From assembly GCA_964591105.1 (NCBI GenBank), contig CAZPZR010000079.1, forward strand, positions 1-7,011: 7,011 bases of DNA, given 5' to 3'. Source of the stretch: CAZPZR01 sp964591105. Its GTDB lineage: Bacteria; Bacillota; Clostridia; Lachnospirales; Lachnospiraceae. Position numbers and translations under genes: made by a program. The first letter of the stretch is position 1. Every line of letters begins with the position of its first letter. Under the pieces are notes generated by a model. That model made no database searches, had not been told where the DNA came from, and worked only from the letters and a program-made list of their open reading frames with translations. Of the stretch, positions 1-5,780 are shown piece by piece.

Positions 1-1
1 G

Positions 2-223
2 ATCATCACAGAAGATACAAAGAAAGCAATGAAGAAAATCCTTCGCGACATTCAGGATGGATCTTTCGCAAAAGAATTCCTTCTCGATATGTCACCAGCA
101 GGTGGTCAGGCTCACTTCAAAGCAATGAGAAAACTGGCAGCAGAACATCCAGCAGAAAAAACAGGAAAAGAAGTAAGAAGTCTTTACAGCTGGAGCGATG
201 CAGACAAGATCATCAACAACTAA
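2..223 (+). CDS. ilvC: Ketol-acid reductoisomerase, C-terminal part (5' end outside window)
   Basis: The reading frame is open from base 2 to the TAA at 221-223 and gives the last 73 residues of a longer protein. The enzyme converts 2-acetolactate or 2-aceto-2-hydroxybutyrate to the dihydroxy acid with NAD(P)H and Mg2+, the second common step of valine, leucine and isoleucine synthesis in the cytoplasm. The visible part fits the C-terminal helical knotted domain: a helix reading MKKILRDIQDGSFAKEF, then SPAGGQAHFKAMRKLAAEHP, then KTGKEVRSLYSW before a short tail. This matches the usual family ending (IQDG.FA..., a G..F...R..E..H segment, VGK.LR.M..W). The NAD(P)H-binding Rossmann domain and most metal ligands lie upstream and cannot be checked. 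An internal ATG at 29 is not a start, because the family match runs through it. A terminator follows directly, so this is the last gene of its transcript. Confidence 0.93.
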   Translation: MITEDTKKAMKKILRDIQDGSFAKEFLLDMSPAGGQAHFKAMRKLAAEHPAEKTGKEVRSLYSWSDADKIINN

Positions 224-237
224 TTATGAAGAAAAAT

Positions 238-271
238 ATCCCATCACGCGTAATGTGTGGTGGGATTTTTT
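238..271 (+). terminator. Rho-independent terminator after ilvC
   Basis: Bases 238-249 can pair with 255-266 (12 pairs including two G-U type pairs, core CCCATCAC / GTGGTGGG) around a 5-nt loop. Six T residues follow at 266-271. It lies 14 nt after the ilvC stop. An A tract at 232-236 means it could also work on the minus strand, but no minus-strand gene ends here. Confidence 0.9.
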
Positions 272-323
272 GCAGTTATCAGACAAAATAAATTTAAGAT
301 ATCCATTTCCTATACAAAAAAAC

Positions 324-336
324 TGTGATAATATAG
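324..336 (+). promoter_or_regulatory. Candidate extended -10 promoter for the OPRT-like gene
   Basis: The sequence TGTGATAATATAG contains a TGn element followed by GATAAT (327-332; 5 of 6 matches to TATAAT). No convincing -35 hexamer sits 16-18 bp upstream, so this would rely on the extended -10. It lies after the ilvC terminator and about 45 bp before the next start codon, the place where a promoter is needed. Almost the same 13-mer recurs at 3758-3770 upstream of the topoisomerase genes. Confidence 0.5.
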
Positions 337-378
337 TCATATAAGAAACGGGAAAAAATATAAGGAGGAATCACAACC

Positions 379-1020
379 ATGGATGAAAGATTAGAAGACC
401 TTCGGTCAAAACGGAATCCAAAAGCGCGTATCAAAATTATGAAAGGACATTTTGCAACAAGCAACTCTCATCTGAATACATATATTGATATGTCAACAGT
501 TAAGACAAGACATAACAATGCAAGAGAAGCAGCGAAAGAGTTGGCAAGTGAGTATATGAGCAATACTTACATCAACACGATTGTATGTCTGGATGAGACA
601 GAAGTAATTGGAACGTTTATGGCAGAACAGTTGGCAGACACGAACCGAATGTCTTTGAGCTACAAGAATAATATTTCCGTTATTACACCAGAATTTAATA
701 CACTTGGACAGATTATGTTCCGTGACAATAAGCTGCGTATGATCGAAGATCAGCAGGTATTGATTTTGGCAGCATCTGTGACAACAGGTAAGACAATCAA
801 TCGTGCGATTGAATCTATTTTGTATTATGGAGGAACCATTTGTGGAGTCTGCTCAATCTTTAGTGCGGTAAATAAAGTGGCAGGTATGGATATTAAGACA
901 ATCTTCACAAGTAGAGATGTACCAGACTATCGTGCATACGATGTACATCATTGTCCACTTTGCGGAGAAGGCAAGAAAGTGGAAGCACTTGTAAATAGTT
1001 ACGGATATTCGAAGTTATAA
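379..1020 (+). CDS. Orotate phosphoribosyltransferase-like protein with degenerate PRPP motif
   Basis: A 213-residue protein starting at ATG 379 with a strong ribosome binding site, AAGGAGGA at 362-369, 9 nt upstream. Its ends resemble orotate phosphoribosyltransferase (PyrE family): GHFATSN..H...YIDMS at residues 23-39 matches the GHF..SSG.HS..Y start, and HHCPLCGEGKKVE at 190-202 matches the C-terminal CPLC..G segment of clostridial-type PyrE. The type I PRPP-binding loop is present but altered. Residues 128-139 read LILAASVTTGKT, where active members have two acidic residues (V-D-D/E-V-x-T-T-G); here they are Ala131-Ala132. I also do not see the basic catalytic loop (R-K-x-x-K-x-H-G) expected before it, around 95-120. 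The fold is well supported, but orotate transferase activity is doubtful. A regulatory or nucleotide-binding role is possible, by analogy with PurR of Bacillus. It is apparently monocistronic, between two terminators, and I see no pyrimidine genes beside it. Confidence 0.85.
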   Translation: MDERLEDLRSKRNPKARIKIMKGHFATSNSHLNTYIDMSTVKTRHNNAREAAKELASEYMSNTYINTIVCLDETEVIGTFMAEQLADTNRMSLSYKNNISVITPEFNTLGQIMFRDNKLRMIEDQQVLILAASVTTGKTINRAIESILYYGGTICGVCSIFSAVNKVAGMDIKTIFTSRDVPDYRAYDVHHCPLCGEGKKVEALVNSYGYSKL

Positions 1021-1041
1021 AATAGAATAAAAGACAAAAAG

Positions 1042-1077
1042 AAAGACAACCACATGACGGTATGGTTGTCTTTTTTT
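1042..1077. terminator. Terminator shared by two convergent genes
   Basis: Bases 1042-1052 pair with 1063-1073 (core AGACAACCA / TGGTTGTCT) around a 10-nt loop, followed by seven T residues at 1071-1077 on the plus strand. On the minus strand the hairpin is followed by a T-rich run (complement of 1031-1044). It can therefore end both the OPRT-like gene, which stops at 1020, and rpsT, which stops at 1093 on the other strand. Confidence 0.9.
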
Positions 1078-1092
1078 AATACTCTATTCTAA

Positions 1093-1356
1093 TTAAGCAA
1101 TTGAGTCTACAGCTTTTGATAAACGAGCAATTTTTCTAGAGCATGTGTTTTTGTGGTAAACACCTTTGCTTCCAGCTTTGTTGATTTCGCATACAGCTTC
1201 TTTAAGAGCAGCTTTAGCAGCTTCAACATCTTTCTTTTCTACAGCTGTTTCAACTTTCTTTACGTAAGTTTTAACTTTAGATTTGATTGCTTTGTTTCTT
1301 GCAGCTTTTGTTTCGTTTACTAAAATTCTTTTCTTTGCAGATTTAATATTAGCCAA
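1093..1356 (-). CDS. rpsT: Small ribosomal subunit protein S20 (bS20), TTG start
   Basis: It encodes the primary 16S rRNA-binding protein S20, which binds the 5' domain and helix 44 during 30S assembly. The protein is small, very basic and Lys/Ala-rich. It has the typical start ANIKSAKKRILVNE, the helix region RNKAIKSKVKTYVKKV, and the characteristic KGVYHKNTCSRKIARLSK near the end. The frame can be extended to a GTG at 1371, but that GTG overlaps the ribosome binding site (GGAGGTG, minus-strand bases 1369-1363). The family's conserved N-terminus (M-A-N-I-K-S-A) begins at the TTG at 1356-1354, six nt after that site. I therefore choose TTG, giving 87 residues, a normal S20 length. E. coli rpsT also uses a UUG start, linked there to weak translation and autoregulation. 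The gene has its own promoter, is divergent from gpr, and is convergent with the OPRT-like gene. Confidence 0.95.
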   Translation of the reverse strand: MANIKSAKKRILVNETKAARNKAIKSKVKTYVKKVETAVEKKDVEAAKAALKEAVCEINKAGSKGVYHKNTCSRKIARLSKAVDSIA

Positions 1357-1362
1357 CTTGTC

Positions 1363-1369
1363 CACCTCC
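1363..1369 (-). promoter_or_regulatory. Ribosome binding site that sets the TTG start of rpsT
   Basis: GGAGGTG on the minus strand, 6 nt before the TTG at 1356. It lies within the would-be coding extension from GTG 1371, which argues against that longer start. Confidence 0.85.
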
Positions 1370-1405
1370 ACATTTTTATTTCGAAATTATATAGTCTATT
1401 CACGG

Positions 1406-1438
1406 TTCGTTAGAGCCGGACACGGACGTTCTAACGAA
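1406..1438 (-). other. Hairpin in the rpsT 5' leader
   Basis: Nine perfect pairs join TTCGTTAGA (1406-1414) and TCTAACGAA (1430-1438). Inside, CCG (1416-1418) and CGG (1423-1425) can form an upper stem with a 4-nt loop. If the promoter at 1451-1478 is right, the transcript begins near 1444. The hairpin would then sit almost at the 5' end of an untranslated leader of about 88 nt. No T tract follows it on the minus strand, so it is not a simple terminator. It may stabilise the RNA or serve as a control site for S20; neither is shown by the sequence. Confidence 0.7.
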
Positions 1439-1450
1439 ACATACGAATTT

Positions 1451-1478
1451 ATTTTAACAAAAAATCTTAGTTTGTCAA
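1451..1478 (-). promoter_or_regulatory. Sigma-A promoter of rpsT
   Basis: On the minus strand there is a perfect -35 TTGACA (1478-1473), a 16-bp spacer, and a -10 TAAAAT (1456-1451; 5 of 6). The position suits a leader of about 88 nt before the TTG start. Confidence 0.8.
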
Positions 1479-1479
1479 T

Positions 1480-1508
1480 ACATATTTGCGAAATTGTTGT
1501 AAAAACTA
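1480..1508 (+). promoter_or_regulatory. Weak candidate forespore (sigma-G-like) promoter for gpr
   Basis: ACATA at 1480-1484 and AAAACTA at 1502-1508 are 17 bp apart. They loosely resemble the sigma-G elements GHATR and CATNNTA (about 4 of 5 and 5 of 7). In Bacillus gpr is forespore-expressed, which is the reason for looking here. The match alone is not convincing. Confidence 0.25.
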
Positions 1509-1543
1509 GTAACAATAAATGACAGATGAGAGGGAAAATGAGA

Positions 1544-2491
1544 ATGATTGATAAATATAACGTTCGAACGGATTTGGCTTTGGAAGAAAAGGAACGATTT
1601 GAATCGGATCATGTTGAAATTTCCGGCGTTGTTCTTGAGGAATCTTACGATGAAGAACGGGAAATCAAAGTGACGACAGTTAAAATTGAAACGGAAAATG
1701 GTGCGAAGACGATGGGAAAGCCTGTGGGAACTTATCTCACGATGGAGGCACCGAACCTGGTTGTTCCAGATGAGGACTATCATATGGAAATCTCGAAGGA
1801 ACTTGCCGATTACATGAAGCAATTTCTCCCAGAACAGAAGGACTATTCAGTCATGGTGGTAGGTCTTGGAAATCGACAGGTGACGCCTGATGCACTGGGA
1901 CCTTATGTGGTCGATAACCTTCATGTGTCACGGCATATTGTGAAGGAATATGGGAAATATGCCATGGGCGAAGAGCATGTAAATCTTGTGAGCGCAATTG
2001 TTCCAGGCGTGATGGCGCAGACAGGAATGGAAACGGTGGAAATCATCCGTGGGGTTGTGGAAGAAACGAAGCCGGATATGGTAGTAGTCATCGATGCTTT
2101 GGCAGCGCGAAGTGCGAAACGTCTGAACCGCACGATTCAAATCGCAGATACAGGGATTCATCCGGGGTCTGGCGTTGGGAATCATCGAAATGCAATTACG
2201 AAAGAGACGGTGGGGGTTCCGGTGATTGCCATTGGCGTGCCAACAGTGGTGGATGCGGCAACGATTGTAAATGATACAATGGAAAATCTGATTCAGGCGT
2301 TGGAATCTTCCGAAACATTGCGAGGGGTAGGATTAGTACTACAGGGATATCATGAAGCGGAGAAATATGAGTTTATACGAGAGCTGATTTCTCCACATTT
2401 GAATGGGTTGTTCGTAACGCCAAAAGACATTGACGAGACAGTAAAACGTATCAGTTACACCATATCAGAGGCACTGAATCAGGTGTTCTAA
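1544..2491 (+). CDS. gpr: Germination protease GPR (spore protease)
   Basis: This protease starts the breakdown of DNA-protecting small acid-soluble spore proteins when the spore germinates. It is made in the forespore as an inactive zymogen. Of three in-frame ATGs (1526, 1538, 1544), I choose 1544 because GAGGG at 1530-1534 lies 9 nt before it, giving 315 residues. Family hallmarks, numbered from that start: YNVRTDLA (residues 5-12), where the Asp10-Leu11 bond matches the Bacillus self-processing site; GLGNRQVTPDALGP (107-120) and VVIDALAARS (181-190), whose Asp116 and Asp184 correspond to the two aspartates proposed as catalytic in this atypical aspartic protease; SAIVPGVMAQTG (150-161); IHPGSGVGN (205-213); and VTPKDID (291-297). 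It is shorter than the roughly 370-residue Bacillus enzymes because a segment of some 45 residues before the C-terminal part is missing. It is divergent from rpsT and upstream of spoIIP. Confidence 0.95.
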   Translation: MIDKYNVRTDLALEEKERFESDHVEISGVVLEESYDEEREIKVTTVKIETENGAKTMGKPVGTYLTMEAPNLVVPDEDYHMEISKELADYMKQFLPEQKDYSVMVVGLGNRQVTPDALGPYVVDNLHVSRHIVKEYGKYAMGEEHVNLVSAIVPGVMAQTGMETVEIIRGVVEETKPDMVVVIDALAARSAKRLNRTIQIADTGIHPGSGVGNHRNAITKETVGVPVIAIGVPTVVDAATIVNDTMENLIQALESSETLRGVGLVLQGYHEAEKYEFIRELISPHLNGLFVTPKDIDETVKRISYTISEALNQVF

Positions 2492-2503
2492 ACCGGACAT
2501 GCA

Positions 2504-2531
2504 CATATTCGCAGAAGTTTCATCATATAGT
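2504..2531 (+). promoter_or_regulatory. Candidate sigma-E promoter of spoIIP
   Basis: CATATT at 2504-2509 (within ACATATT) and CATATAGT at 2524-2531 are 14 bp apart. This closely fits the sigma-E consensus of KMATATT, a 14-15 bp spacer, and CATACANT. Only the C at the fifth -10 position differs (T here). Transcription would start near 2538, 28 nt before the chosen spoIIP ATG. Mother-cell sigma-E control is established for spoIIP in Bacillus. Confidence 0.75.
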
Positions 2532-2565
2532 GTTAAGACGAAAAAGGAGAAGGCGGTGGAACGGA

Positions 2566-3732
2566 ATGCATCAGGGAAAGAGATTGCGTCAGATTCTTAT
2601 GATCGTAATCTTGTGCGTGTTGATTATATATGCGGGACTACAGAGTGAAATTGCGATATCCGATGAAATAGAACTGCAGGTTCAGAGCTATTTGTTTCGA
2701 AAGTCGGAGAAGATGTATTTATCCAAAGTAGCATATCTTTCTGATGGAGAAACTGGAAATCTCCATCAGTGGATTGCAGAATGCGCCATGAATTTCTTCC
2801 CACTTGGGACTTATGTGCGGGGAGAGGAACGAATGGAACTGCAAGTCGAGGATGAGAGTATCTATGAAATGATTCTGGAGGCGCAGGCAAATGACGAGAA
2901 TCATATTGAGGAAGATGGGACACTTGTGACGGTCAACGAGGAAACACCGACGGCGAGTGCTTCAGATATATCGGTGGAGAAGTTGAAAGATTTTGAATAC
3001 CTGGTACAAAATTTTTATACAGTAGATAGCAGTACATCAGTGAATAAAAAATTGCTTGATGGGGAGAAATTGATGAAAAAAGACCTGGCAATTGAGGTGA
3101 AAGGAAAAGAACCGAAGGTTTTGATTTATCATACACACTCGCAGGAAGCATTTGCAGATTCGAAAAAAGGGGATACCAGTACAACTATTGTTGGGATGGG
3201 CGCATATTTAGCGAAACTTTTGAATGAAACCTATCAGATTCCAACGATGCACCACGAAGGAGTCTATGACCTGATTGATGGAAATTTGGATCGGAGCAAG
3301 GCTTATCAATTTGCGGAAAAGGAAATTAAAAAGATTTTGAAAGAATATCCTTCGATTGAAGTTGTAATCGACCTGCATCGAGACGGAGTCGGAAACTCGA
3401 CACATTTGGTGACGGAAATTAATGGGGAAAAGACTGCGCAGATTATGTTTTTTAATGGGATGAGCCGGACAAAAGCCAATGGAGACATTTCTTATCTATA
3501 TAATCCATACATCGAGGATAATCTGGCATTCTCATTGCAGATGCAGGTGGAGGCTGCAAAGAAATATCCTGGATTTACAAGACACATTTATTTGAAAAGT
3601 TATCGCTATAACATGCATTTGATGCCAAAAACATTGCTGATTGAAGCAGGTGCGCAGACGAATACGGTGAAGGAAATGAAGAACGCAATGACCGTGTTGG
3701 CAGATGTACTACATGGTGTATTGATTTCGTAA
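2566..3732 (+). CDS. spoIIP: Stage II sporulation protein P (septal peptidoglycan amidase/endopeptidase)
   Basis: SpoIIP is a membrane-anchored peptidoglycan hydrolase that works with SpoIID and SpoIIM to thin the septum and drive engulfment of the forespore. From ATG 2566 it has 388 residues: a short basic N-terminus (MHQGKRLRQ), one membrane segment (ILMIVILCVLIIYAGL, about residues 10-25), a variable linker rich in acidic residues, and a C-terminal catalytic domain from about 185. The catalytic motifs are HTHSQE (189-194), VVIDLHRDG (266-274) and LIEAGAQTN (358-366); their His and Glu residues fit the metal-dependent amidase site. The frame can be opened at GTG 2530, but that codon lies inside the putative sigma-E -10 box and has no ribosome binding site. 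AAAGGAG (2543-2549) and GGCGG (2552-2556) precede ATG 2566. The gene is 74 bp after gpr with no terminator between, so read-through from gpr is possible. Confidence 0.95.
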   Translation: MHQGKRLRQILMIVILCVLIIYAGLQSEIAISDEIELQVQSYLFRKSEKMYLSKVAYLSDGETGNLHQWIAECAMNFFPLGTYVRGEERMELQVEDESIYEMILEAQANDENHIEEDGTLVTVNEETPTASASDISVEKLKDFEYLVQNFYTVDSSTSVNKKLLDGEKLMKKDLAIEVKGKEPKVLIYHTHSQEAFADSKKGDTSTTIVGMGAYLAKLLNETYQIPTMHHEGVYDLIDGNLDRSKAYQFAEKEIKKILKEYPSIEVVIDLHRDGVGNSTHLVTEINGEKTAQIMFFNGMSRTKANGDISYLYNPYIEDNLAFSLQMQVEAAKKYPGFTRHIYLKSYRYNMHLMPKTLLIEAGAQTNTVKEMKNAMTVLADVLHGVLIS

Positions 3733-3739
3733 AAGATGT

Positions 3740-3770
3740 TTGATTTGCCCTAGATTTTGTGATAACATAG
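3740..3770 (+). promoter_or_regulatory. Candidate promoter for the topoisomerase genes
   Basis: TTGATT (3740-3745) may be a -35. TGTGATAACATAG (3758-3770) offers an extended -10, read either as GATAAC after TGT, or as TAACAT at 17 bp spacing. It begins 7 nt after the spoIIP stop. No terminator is visible after spoIIP, so read-through is also possible. Confidence 0.4.
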
Positions 3771-3809
3771 AGATATTGTGGAAAAGTATGCTTGAAAGGA
3801 TATGAAAGT

Positions 3810-5732
3810 ATGGCAAAGAAGAATACATATGATGCAGATAGTATTGCAATCTTAGAAGGTTTAGAGGCGGTTCGAAAGAGACCGGGGATGTACATAGGAA
3901 GTGTTTCAACAAAGGGATTGAACCACTTAGTATATGAAATAGTAGATAATGCAGTCGATGAGCATCTTGCGGGTTTCTGCAGTGAGATTAAGATTACCCT
4001 GGAAAAGGATGGGTCAGCGACAGTTGCAGATAACGGTCGAGGTGTACCTGTCGGAAGACATGCCAAAGGTGTGTCAGCAGCCAGAGTAGTATTTACAACG
4101 CTTCACGCGGGTGGAAAGTTCGATGATTCCGCGTACAAGACCAGTGGGGGGCTCCACGGGGTAGGTTCTTCTGTTGTTAATGCTTTGTCCACGTACATGG
4201 ATGTGGAAATCAGCAGAGAAGGTGCTGTACATCATGATAGATATGAGCAGGGAAAACCTGTGATTGAACTGGAAGATGGATTACTTCCAATCATTGGAAA
4301 GACAAGAAAAACAGGAACGAAGATCAATTTCCTTCCAGATGATACTATTTTTGAAAAAACAAAATTCCGTGCTGAGGAAATCAAAAGCCGTATGCACGAA
4401 ACAGCATATTTGAATCCAAATCTGACGATTATATTTGAAGATATGCGTCCAGAATCTAAGGAAAAGATCGTCTACCACGAACCAGATGGAATCCTTGGAT
4501 TTATCAATGATTTGAATTCTAAGAAAGATGCAATTCATGAGCCGGTTTATTTTAAGGGAGAAGCGGAAGGAATTGAAGTAGAGATTGCATTTCAGTATGT
4601 GAACGAATTTCACGAAAATATTCTTGGATTCTGTAACAACATTTACAACGGAGAAGGTGGAACCCACATTACTGGATTTAAGACAACCTTTACGACAATC
4701 ATCAATCAGTATTCCCGTGAACTTGGAATCTTGAAGGAGAAAGATGCCAATTTTACAGGTGCGGATGTGCGAAATGGAATGACAGCGATTGTGTCTATAA
4801 AGCATCCAGACCCAAGATTTGAAGGGCAGACCAAGACGAAACTTGACAACCCGGACGCTGCGAAGGCAACAAGCAAAGTAGCTGGCGATGAGATTGTGAG
4901 ATATTTTGACCGTAATCTGGACAATCTGAAAAAAGTTATCAGCTGTGCTGAAAAAGCGGCGAAGATCCGTAAGACAGAAGAAAAAGCGAAAACGAATCTG
5001 CTGACGAAGCAGAAATATTCTTTTGACAGCAATGGAAAGCTTGCAAACTGTGAGAGCAGAGATGCGTCAAAGTGTGAAATATTTATCGTCGAAGGAGATT
5101 CTGCGGGTGGATCAGCGAAAACAGCCAGAGACCGTATGTATCAGGCAATCCTTCCGATTCGCGGAAAAATATTGAACGTAGAAAAAGCTAGTATCGATAA
5201 AGTACTTGCAAACGCAGAAATTAAGACGATGATCAATGCCTTCGGGTGCGGATTCTCCGAAGGATATGGAAATGACTTCGATATTACAAAACTGCGTTAT
5301 GATAAGATTATTATCATGGCCGATGCCGACGTAGACGGGGCGCACATTTCGACTCTGTTGCTGACACTGTTCTACCGCTTCATGCCAGAACTAATCTACG
5401 AAGGGCATGTGTATATCGCGATGCCACCACTTTACAAGGCAATGCCCAAAAAAGGAGAAGAAGAATATCTTTATGATGATAAGGCATTAGAGAAATATCG
5501 AAAGACACATGAAGGACCATTTACGCTGCAGCGCTACAAAGGTCTCGGAGAAATGGATGCAGAACAGTTGTGGGAGACCACGTTGAATCCAGAGACACGA
5601 ATCCTGAAGCTGGTGGAGATTGAAGACGCGAGAATGGCGTCCAGCGTGACAGAGATGCTGATGGGAACAGAAGTGCCACCGCGAAGAGCATTTATTTATG
5701 AAAATGCGACAGATGCGGAGCTGGATATTTAA
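3810..5732 (+). CDS. Type IIA DNA topoisomerase subunit B (GyrB-like; GyrB/ParE family)
   Basis: This is the ATPase and DNA-gate subunit of a gyrase or topoisomerase IV, which pairs with the A subunit encoded next. The frame opens at TTG 3792, but ATG 3810 has AAAGGA (3795-3800) 9 nt upstream and gives the family start MAKKNTYDADSIAILEGLEAVRKRPGMYIG, 640 residues. The GHKL ATPase domain has Glu43 and Asn47 (EIVDNAVDE), DNGRGVP (74-80) and GGLHGVGSSVVNALS (113-127). The transducer has FEGQTKTKL (337-345), with the ATP-contacting Gln340 and Lys342. The TOPRIM metal site has EGDSAGGSAK (429-438) and DADVDG (505-510). QRYKGLGEMDAEQLW (574-588) and PRRAFI (624-629) close the protein. It lacks the extra C-terminal insertion of proteobacterial GyrB. 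KTARDR after the EGDSAGG motif differs from the usual KQGRDR. The core is more GyrB- than ParE-like, but the location away from dnaA suggests a second paralogue, so I do not assign a symbol. Confidence 0.93.
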   Translation: MAKKNTYDADSIAILEGLEAVRKRPGMYIGSVSTKGLNHLVYEIVDNAVDEHLAGFCSEIKITLEKDGSATVADNGRGVPVGRHAKGVSAARVVFTTLHAGGKFDDSAYKTSGGLHGVGSSVVNALSTYMDVEISREGAVHHDRYEQGKPVIELEDGLLPIIGKTRKTGTKINFLPDDTIFEKTKFRAEEIKSRMHETAYLNPNLTIIFEDMRPESKEKIVYHEPDGILGFINDLNSKKDAIHEPVYFKGEAEGIEVEIAFQYVNEFHENILGFCNNIYNGEGGTHITGFKTTFTTIINQYSRELGILKEKDANFTGADVRNGMTAIVSIKHPDPRFEGQTKTKLDNPDAAKATSKVAGDEIVRYFDRNLDNLKKVISCAEKAAKIRKTEEKAKTNLLTKQKYSFDSNGKLANCESRDASKCEIFIVEGDSAGGSAKTARDRMYQAILPIRGKILNVEKASIDKVLANAEIKTMINAFGCGFSEGYGNDFDITKLRYDKIIIMADADVDGAHISTLLLTLFYRFMPELIYEGHVYIAMPPLYKAMPKKGEEEYLYDDKALEKYRKTHEGPFTLQRYKGLGEMDAEQLWETTLNPETRILKLVEIEDARMASSVTEMLMGTEVPPRRAFIYENATDAELDI

Positions 5733-5733
5733 G

Positions 5734-5766
5734 TTTGGTACACCCCTTTTTTCATTTTGGTACACC
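5734..5766 (+). repeat. Two 11-bp direct repeats, 22 bp apart
   Basis: TTTGGTACACC occurs at 5734-5744 and again at 5756-5766. The repeats begin two bases after the stop codon of the upstream topoisomerase gene. Each contains a small inverted repeat (TGGT-AC-ACC; the second copy extends to TGGT-AC-ACCA). The spacing of 22 bp puts both copies on about the same face of the helix. Function unknown; tandem protein-binding sites or the end of a mobile element are possible. Confidence 0.7.
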
Positions 5767-5780
5767 ACATTTTGCAATTG

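Noticed and set aside
1493..1516. Inverted repeat ATTGTT / AACAAT with 12-nt spacer in the rpsT-gpr gap
   Set aside because: The six-base AT-rich arms are expected by chance in this composition; no second copy or link to a known operator.
1283..1522. 79-codon plus-strand open frame over the rpsT start and its leader
   Set aside because: It lies opposite rpsT and its promoter and encodes no recognisable protein; chance frame.
1561..1570. 10-bp palindrome CGTTCGAACG near the start of gpr, resembling a LexA-type site
   Set aside because: It does not have the Firmicutes LexA spacing (CGAAC-N4-GTTCG) and is fully explained by the conserved codons for Asn-Val-Arg-Thr at the GPR processing site.
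3575..4066. 163-codon open frame on the minus strand across the spoIIP end and the topoisomerase B start
   Set aside because: It crosses two well-supported plus-strand genes, has no family resemblance or ribosome binding site that I can see, and reads as a shadow frame.
4281..4805. 174-codon minus-strand open frame inside the topoisomerase B gene
   Set aside because: Fully inside a conserved gene, on the opposite strand, with a Cys/Ile/Phe-rich composition typical of a shadow.
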